Positions 1 through 3,540 of a DNA stretch of 5,909 bases are shown here, piece by piece; positions within the stretch are counted from its first letter, which is position 1; each line of letters begins with the position of its first letter. The stretch is from an uncultured bacterium. Its GTDB lineage: Bacteria; Planctomycetota; Phycisphaerae; Phycisphaerales; SM1A02. Position numbers and translations under genes: made by a program. The notes under the pieces are model-generated. The model was not told the origin of the DNA, did no database searches, and was given only the letters and a program-made list of their open reading frames with translations. Location of the stretch: assembly GCA_903918555.1 (NCBI GenBank), contig CAIXEV010000590.1, forward strand, positions 1 to 5,909, written 5' to 3'.

Positions 1-89
1 GACTGATCGAACAGGGCATCGCGCAGTCCGGCCAGTTTGCGCCGATCTACCGCAAGATGGCGGAAGACCTGCTCGGGCCGCGGCGCTAG
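1..89 (+). CDS. 3' end of an unidentified gene (partial)
   Basis: This is the last 28 codons of a protein whose start lies left of the window. Reading in the frame that begins at position 3 gives a tail starting LIEQGIAQSGQF and ending AEDLLGPRR, with a TAG stop at 87-89. The only evidence that it is coding is the absence of stops, the protein-like composition (amphipathic and charged) and the codon bias: 25 of 28 codons end in G or C, as in the other genes here. I do not recognise the family and no function is assigned. It converges on the hydrolase gene and overlaps its last four bases, with no room for an intergenic terminator. Confidence 0.55.
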   Translation, partial: LIEQGIAQSGQFAPIYRKMAEDLLGPRR

Positions 90-1012
90 GTTCCGTCAGG
101 CAGCACCGAGCGTCGATCGCCTGCTTCGGGCGGCACGGCCCGGGCCGCCGCCTGCTCGACGGCCGTCCAGTACTGGCGCGTCATCGAGATGCCCGAGTTG
201 TGACTGCCGTCGAACTCGACGAGCGTGATGCGCGCGGGTGCGAGCGATGCAAGCGCCTGGCCGTGCGCGATCGGGACGACCTCGTCATCGCGCGTGTGGA
301 GGATGAGGACGGGGCAGCCGAGGACCGGCAGGACCTCGTCGGTGCGGTAGGGGTCGCGCACGATGAACGGCGGCAGGCCGTACCGCGGCGCGTAGCTTGC
401 GATGCTGGTGAACGGCGCCTCGAGCACGGCGAGTTCGAGGCCGTGTGGCGACGCGACTTCGCCAAGGCGCGCGGCGACCTGCATCGCGACGCCTGTTCCA
501 AGCGAGCGGCCATGGAGGACGAGCGCGCGCCGGCCCGTCTGCGCGAGCGCCCAGTCGATCGCCGCGAGCGTGTCGCCGACGATGCCGTCCTGCGATGGCG
601 AGCCGGTCGAGCGGCCGTAGCCGCGGTACTCGGGCAGCACCACATCGAAGCCCATGCGCCGCCACCGCCGCGCGTCGTCGAGGAGATGGTCGATCAGCTC
701 CGCGTTGCCGTGCGTGATCGCGACGAGGCCTCGTGACGGCTCCGCGGTGCCGGCGCGCAGGAGCCACGCCTCGGTGCGCGCGCCGTCGCGCTCGATCCAG
801 TGCCGCACGAGCCCTTCGCGCTGCTCGAGCGCGCCGATCTCGTCCTCGCGCATGCCGCCGCCCGCGAGGTCGGGCAGATAGAGCATCCTCGGCTGCATGA
901 AGAAGAGCGTGACGCCCCACGCGAGATAGAGGATGACCGCGGAGCGGACCACGCGCACCACGGCGCCGCGAAGGCGTGATGGCGGCGAGGTTGGCCCGGC
1001 GGGATCGGTCAT
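86..1012 (-). CDS. membrane-anchored alpha/beta hydrolase (BEM46/ABHD13-like serine hydrolase)
   Basis: The protein has 308 residues from the chosen ATG. A hydrophobic segment at about residues 24-39 (SAVILYLAWGVTLFFM) follows an Arg-rich start, so it is probably a signal anchor holding the enzyme to the membrane. The FMQPRMLYLP sequence right after it is typical of BEM46/ABHD13-type hydrolases. The hydrolase fold is complete: oxyanion-hole motif THGN (100-103), EYRGYGRS (128-135), nucleophile elbow HGRSLG with Ser170, catalytic Asp243 in HTRDDEVVP, and catalytic His271 in DGSHN. The family cleaves ester, thioester or amide bonds; the substrate cannot be read from sequence. The ORF also opens at an upstream TTG (1075) and a GTG (1027). 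The ATG at 1012 is preferred because it leaves a normal short N-region before the membrane segment, but no clear Shine-Dalgarno precedes it. It lies 80 nt downstream of the protease gene on the same strand, so it may be read from the same transcript. Confidence 0.9.
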   Translation of the reverse strand: MTDPAGPTSPPSRLRGAVVRVVRSAVILYLAWGVTLFFMQPRMLYLPDLAGGGMREDEIGALEQREGLVRHWIERDGARTEAWLLRAGTAEPSRGLVAITHGNAELIDHLLDDARRWRRMGFDVVLPEYRGYGRSTGSPSQDGIVGDTLAAIDWALAQTGRRALVLHGRSLGTGVAMQVAARLGEVASPHGLELAVLEAPFTSIASYAPRYGLPPFIVRDPYRTDEVLPVLGCPVLILHTRDDEVVPIAHGQALASLAPARITLVEFDGSHNSGISMTRQYWTAVEQAAARAVPPEAGDRRSVLPDGT

Positions 1013-1092
1013 GGGGCGGCGCGACACTTGGGGAGAGTTCCCGTGCCGTCCGCGATTGCGGTGGCTGCGCGGCAAACCATGCTACGCGCGCG
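1013..1092 (-). other. 80-nt spacer between protease and hydrolase genes
   Basis: This is the gap between the TGA of the protease gene (1093-1095) and the hydrolase ATG. I found no strong GC hairpin followed by a T run on the minus strand, so there is no support for a factor-independent terminator here. No convincing promoter or Shine-Dalgarno could be picked either. Read-through from the protease gene is therefore plausible but not shown. Confidence 0.4.
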
Positions 1093-3279
1093 TCACGACC
1101 AGCGCGACAGCAGGATCGCGAGATCAGGCGCGCTCACGACGCCGTCGCCGTTGAGGTCGGCGGGCGAGCCCGTCGTGCCCCACGCGTTGAGCAGGATCGC
1201 GAGATCCTGGCTGTTCACGGTGCCGTCGCGGTTGAGGTCGGCCGGTTCCATCACGCCTCCATGGAAGAGCCGCGACGGCGGCACGGAGGCGCTCGCCTCG
1301 CCGGGGCCCGTCCACGACATGATGAGCCCGGCGCCGCCGCCGGCCTCGAAGAACTCGACTCGGAGCGCGTGCTTTCCTGCGGCGAGGGCGCGCGTGCCTG
1401 CGACCGTCACCATGCCGTGCAGGCCGTCGTTGCTGACGACGAGGTCGTTGCCGATCCACAGCTTCGAGCCGTCGTCGCTCGAGGTGCTGAGCGTCCAGAA
1501 GCCCGTCGTCGGGATCTCGATCCAGCCCGTGTAGACGGCGCCCACATTGTCGGCGCGGCCGCTGTCGCCGAAGTTTCCGTCGGTCGAGGGGTAGTTCAGG
1601 TTGGCGACGAGGTTGCTTGCGTAGCTGAGGAGCTGCGAGAAGTCTGGCAGCACCGATGGATTGTCGAGCGCGTAGTACTTGGCGTCGAGCGTGAGCTCCG
1701 CGCCGATCGGATTGTCGGCGGCGCGCGCGACGCTGATGTCGATCGTCGCGGTCGCGGTCGCCGTCGCGCCGCTCACGGGCTCGACGAGCGTGTACGACAG
1801 GGTCTGCGTGCTCGCCGCGGCGCCGATGTCGGCGATGCTCAGGCGGTCGCGGCCGCCGCCGGTACCTTCGATGAGCGTCACCGGGCGGCCGCCGCTCGTC
1901 GTGGCGCTGAACGACTGGATCTCGAGCGCGTCCATGTTCGCGTCGAAGTCGTTGGCGAGGACATCGAGAAGCACCGCGGAGCCGGCCACGGCGATGGCGC
2001 GGTCGTCGCGTGCGACGGGGGGCTGCGGCGACTGCGCTGCAAGCGCGAACTCGACCGCGCGGAGCAGGTTGATGCGACCCCAGCCGGATGGCTCGCTGTT
2101 GGCGACGCCATCCCAGAAGTCGCAGCTGTTGAAGAGGAGGTACTCGGCGTGCTCGGCGGACAGCGCCGGATTCGCCGAGCGGACGAGCGCGAGCGCGCCG
2201 TTCGCGACGGGCGTCGCCATGCTGGTGCCGCTCGCGAAGCCATAGCCGCCGCTCCGCAGCGAGCTGAGGATCGACACGCCCGGGGCGAAGAGGTCCACGC
2301 CCAGTCCGTAGCCTGAGAAGCTCGCGCGCTGGTCGCTCTGGTTGCTCGCGCCGACGACCACGACATGGTCGAAGTCCCAGCCGGAGTGGTTGGTCGCTGA
2401 GTTGCCCGCCGCCCACATCATCGTGGCGTCGAGCGAGCGGACATACTCGCCCGTCGTCTCGATCGGCGGATAGCCGATGCCCGAGTAGCTGGTGCTGACG
2501 ACCTTGGCGCCGTTCTCGGCGGCCCACTGGATTCCCTGCAGGAGATCCTCGTAGCTCGCGCCGCCGTTCGCGGCCGTGCTCACGCGGATCGGCATGATGC
2601 GGAGGTTCCAGCCCATGCCGGAGACGCCGACCGAGTTGTTGCCCGCGGCGGCCGCGCAGCCCGCCACATGCGTGCCGTGGCCGTTGATGTCGGTCATGTC
2701 GCCGCCGTCGGCCTCGGCGAGGTCGTCGGCGCTGTTGAAGCCGGGCACGCGGTTCTGCAGGTCCTCGTGCACGACGATGCCCGTGTCGGTGACCGCGACG
2801 ATCACCTCGTTCGCGCCGTTCGCGCGGTGAAGGTCCCATGCGAGCGGCGACTGCATCATCGTGTGATGCCACTGCTCGGAGAAGCGCGGATCGTTCGGCA
2901 CGACGGTCGGGTACACGATCCAGTTCGGGCATGCATACTGGAAGAGCCCGGTCGCCATCAGGCGCGCGGCGGTGGTGTTCTCGGTTGCGCCCGGCTTCAC
3001 GGGCCCGGCGCCGACGGCGACGATGAACTCATCGGTCTTCGGGTTGTGGCGCTTGGGAGCCTTGCCGAGCGCGGCGAGCGCGCGCGCGCGGCCGCGGGCG
3101 TCGAGCGTCTGCTTCGGCCGCACGATCAGCTCGCCCGAGAACTCGCGTTCGCCCGCGACCTCGGTGAAGGGCGCGAACGGCGGCGGCACGGCAGGCCCAC
3201 GGCTGGATTGTCCATTGCTGAGAGGCCCGGCCTGCGCGAGCAGGAGTGCGGTCGACGAGAGGATGAAGGTGATCGTCAT
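1093..3279 (-). CDS. secreted subtilisin-family (S8) serine protease with cadherin-like, PA14 and dockerin-like domains
   Basis: This 728-residue protein is complete. Domains in order: short signal peptide (about 1-17, hydrophobic FILSSTALLLAQA); propeptide-like region (about 46-118, FSGELIVRPKQ...); S8 catalytic domain (about 130-415); a cadherin/bacterial Ig-like domain (about 419-517, with VLANDFDANMDALEI); PA14 domain (about 526-675, with AKYYALDN, VYTGWIEIPTTGFW and SSDDGSKLWIG); and two dockerin-like calcium loops (681-692 and 708-719). The catalytic set is intact: Asp165 in VTDTG, His201 in HGTHVAG, oxyanion Asn293 in AAGNS and Ser353 in GTSMATP. It should be an active endopeptidase outside the cytoplasm, autoprocessed by loss of the propeptide. 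PA14 domains often bind glycans. The dockerin-like tail is the usual ending of secreted proteins in Phycisphaerae and may serve anchoring. ATG 3279 is the only usable start: an in-frame TGA lies at 3304-3306, no other start codon intervenes, and GGAG sits 7 nt upstream. The signal peptide has no Lys or Arg at its N-terminus, which is unusual. Confidence 0.95.
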   Translation of the reverse strand: MTITFILSSTALLLAQAGPLSNGQSSRGPAVPPPFAPFTEVAGEREFSGELIVRPKQTLDARGRARALAALGKAPKRHNPKTDEFIVAVGAGPVKPGATENTTAARLMATGLFQYACPNWIVYPTVVPNDPRFSEQWHHTMMQSPLAWDLHRANGANEVIVAVTDTGIVVHEDLQNRVPGFNSADDLAEADGGDMTDINGHGTHVAGCAAAAGNNSVGVSGMGWNLRIMPIRVSTAANGGASYEDLLQGIQWAAENGAKVVSTSYSGIGYPPIETTGEYVRSLDATMMWAAGNSATNHSGWDFDHVVVVGASNQSDQRASFSGYGLGVDLFAPGVSILSSLRSGGYGFASGTSMATPVANGALALVRSANPALSAEHAEYLLFNSCDFWDGVANSEPSGWGRINLLRAVEFALAAQSPQPPVARDDRAIAVAGSAVLLDVLANDFDANMDALEIQSFSATTSGGRPVTLIEGTGGGRDRLSIADIGAAASTQTLSYTLVEPVSGATATATATIDISVARAADNPIGAELTLDAKYYALDNPSVLPDFSQLLSYASNLVANLNYPSTDGNFGDSGRADNVGAVYTGWIEIPTTGFWTLSTSSDDGSKLWIGNDLVVSNDGLHGMVTVAGTRALAAGKHALRVEFFEAGGGAGLIMSWTGPGEASASVPPSRLFHGGVMEPADLNRDGTVNSQDLAILLNAWGTTGSPADLNGDGVVSAPDLAILLSRWS
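1109..1242 (-). repeat. 81-nt-period tandem repeat encoding the two dockerin-like loops
   Basis: The two C-terminal calcium loops of the protease are also repeated as DNA. AGCAGGATCGCGAGATC occurs exactly at 1109-1125 and 1190-1206. A 21-base block at 1141-1161 recurs at 1222-1242 with one mismatch (GCCGTCGCCG versus GCCGTCGCGG). All copies are offset by exactly 81 nt, or 27 codons. The encoded loops are DLNRDGTVNSQDLAILL and DLNGDGVVSAPDLAILL, each with acidic residues spaced as in an EF-hand-type loop (D-x-N-x-D-G...D). Confidence 0.85.
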
Positions 3280-3286
3280 GGTGAGG

Positions 3287-3290
3287 CTCC
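3287..3290 (-). promoter_or_regulatory. ribosome binding site of the protease gene
   Basis: On the minus strand GGAG is followed by 7 nt (CCTCACC) and then the ATG at 3279. The spacing is standard, and together with the upstream in-frame stop it fixes the start of the protease. Confidence 0.75.
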
Positions 3291-3308
3291 GCGGGCGGTA
3301 AGGTCACT

Positions 3309-3336
3309 GTTGTACGCGAGTCGCCGCGAACCACAA
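3309..3336 (-). promoter_or_regulatory. weak candidate promoter for the protease gene
   Basis: On the minus strand TTGTGG (plus-strand 3331-3336) and TACAAC (3309-3314) are separated by 16 nt. They match the sigma70-type -35 and -10 consensus at 3 of 6 and 4 of 6 positions. Transcription would begin near 3302, giving a leader of roughly 20 nt with the GGAG site inside it. Matches this weak occur by chance, and promoter consensus in planctomycetes is poorly known, so this is a pointer only. Confidence 0.22.
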
Positions 3337-3342
3337 GCGATT

Positions 3343-3369
3343 CACCCGTGATTCCAATGGAATCGGGTG
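3343..3369. repeat. 27-nt inverted repeat in the divergent intergenic region (possible operator)
   Basis: The core GATTCCA-A-TGGAATC (3350-3364) is a perfect 7-base dyad around one central base. It is flanked by CACCC on the left (3343-3347) and GGGTG on the right (3365-3369), which also pair. The only asymmetry is two extra bases, GT (3348-3349), in the left arm. That makes 12 complementary positions per arm. The near-absent loop suits a DNA-binding protein site better than an RNA hairpin, and no T tract follows to make it a terminator. It lies 64 nt upstream of the protease ATG and 172 nt upstream of the divergent gene, so it could act on either. A regulator role is inferred. Confidence 0.5.
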
Positions 3370-3527
3370 CTTCTTCGCCGTGATGTCGCCTCGTGCGTCC
3401 GAGATACCGCGCTTGTGGGATTCCTCCGCAAGGCCGGCGATCGCACCCGCTTCTATGTTCTTGTCTTCTTGGAGATCGGAGCGAGGGAGCAGGGCCGCGT
3501 GGCCATGCTCGCGCTGGTGTCCGAGGC

Positions 3528-3533
3528 GGAGGA
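3528..3533 (+). promoter_or_regulatory. ribosome binding site of the repeat-protein gene
   Basis: GGAGGA is followed by 7 nt (AAACGAG) and the ATG at 3541. This near-perfect Shine-Dalgarno decides the start over the in-frame ATG at 3505 and GTG at 3499, which lack one and would put extra charged residues before the signal peptide. Confidence 0.85.
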
Positions 3534-3540
3534 AAACGAG

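Larger units (their letters stand above)
3280..3540. other. divergent intergenic region
   Basis: These 261 nt separate the protease (left, minus) from the repeat-protein gene (right, plus), so both must be transcribed from here. It holds a ribosome binding site at each end, the inverted repeat at 3343-3369 and a pyrimidine-rich stretch around 3451-3470 (TTCTATGTTCTTGTCTTCTT). No plus-strand promoter with good -35 and -10 boxes could be picked. No convincing separate small gene is seen, although the frame of the downstream gene stays open back to position 3352. Confidence 0.6.

Noticed and set aside
200..736. Plus-strand open frame of 178 codons opposite the hydrolase
   Set aside because: It is codon-aligned antisense to a gene with a full Ser-Asp-His triad; its translation is charged low-complexity sequence without domain signals.
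976..2316. Plus-strand open frame of 446 codons opposite the protease C-terminal half
   Set aside because: It has the same codon-aligned antisense phase as the frame above. The protein is Arg/Ala/Val-rich without motifs, while the opposite strand encodes PA14, cadherin-like and dockerin-like domains plus the catalytic Ser region.
1124..2932. Second minus-strand frame of 602 codons inside the protease gene
   Set aside because: It is an out-of-phase reading of the same strand, dominated by Arg with no hydrophobic core or motif; it is a GC-driven shadow.
3343..3370. Inverted repeat read as a transcription terminator
   Set aside because: No gene on either strand ends near it, there is almost no loop, and no T tract follows on either strand.
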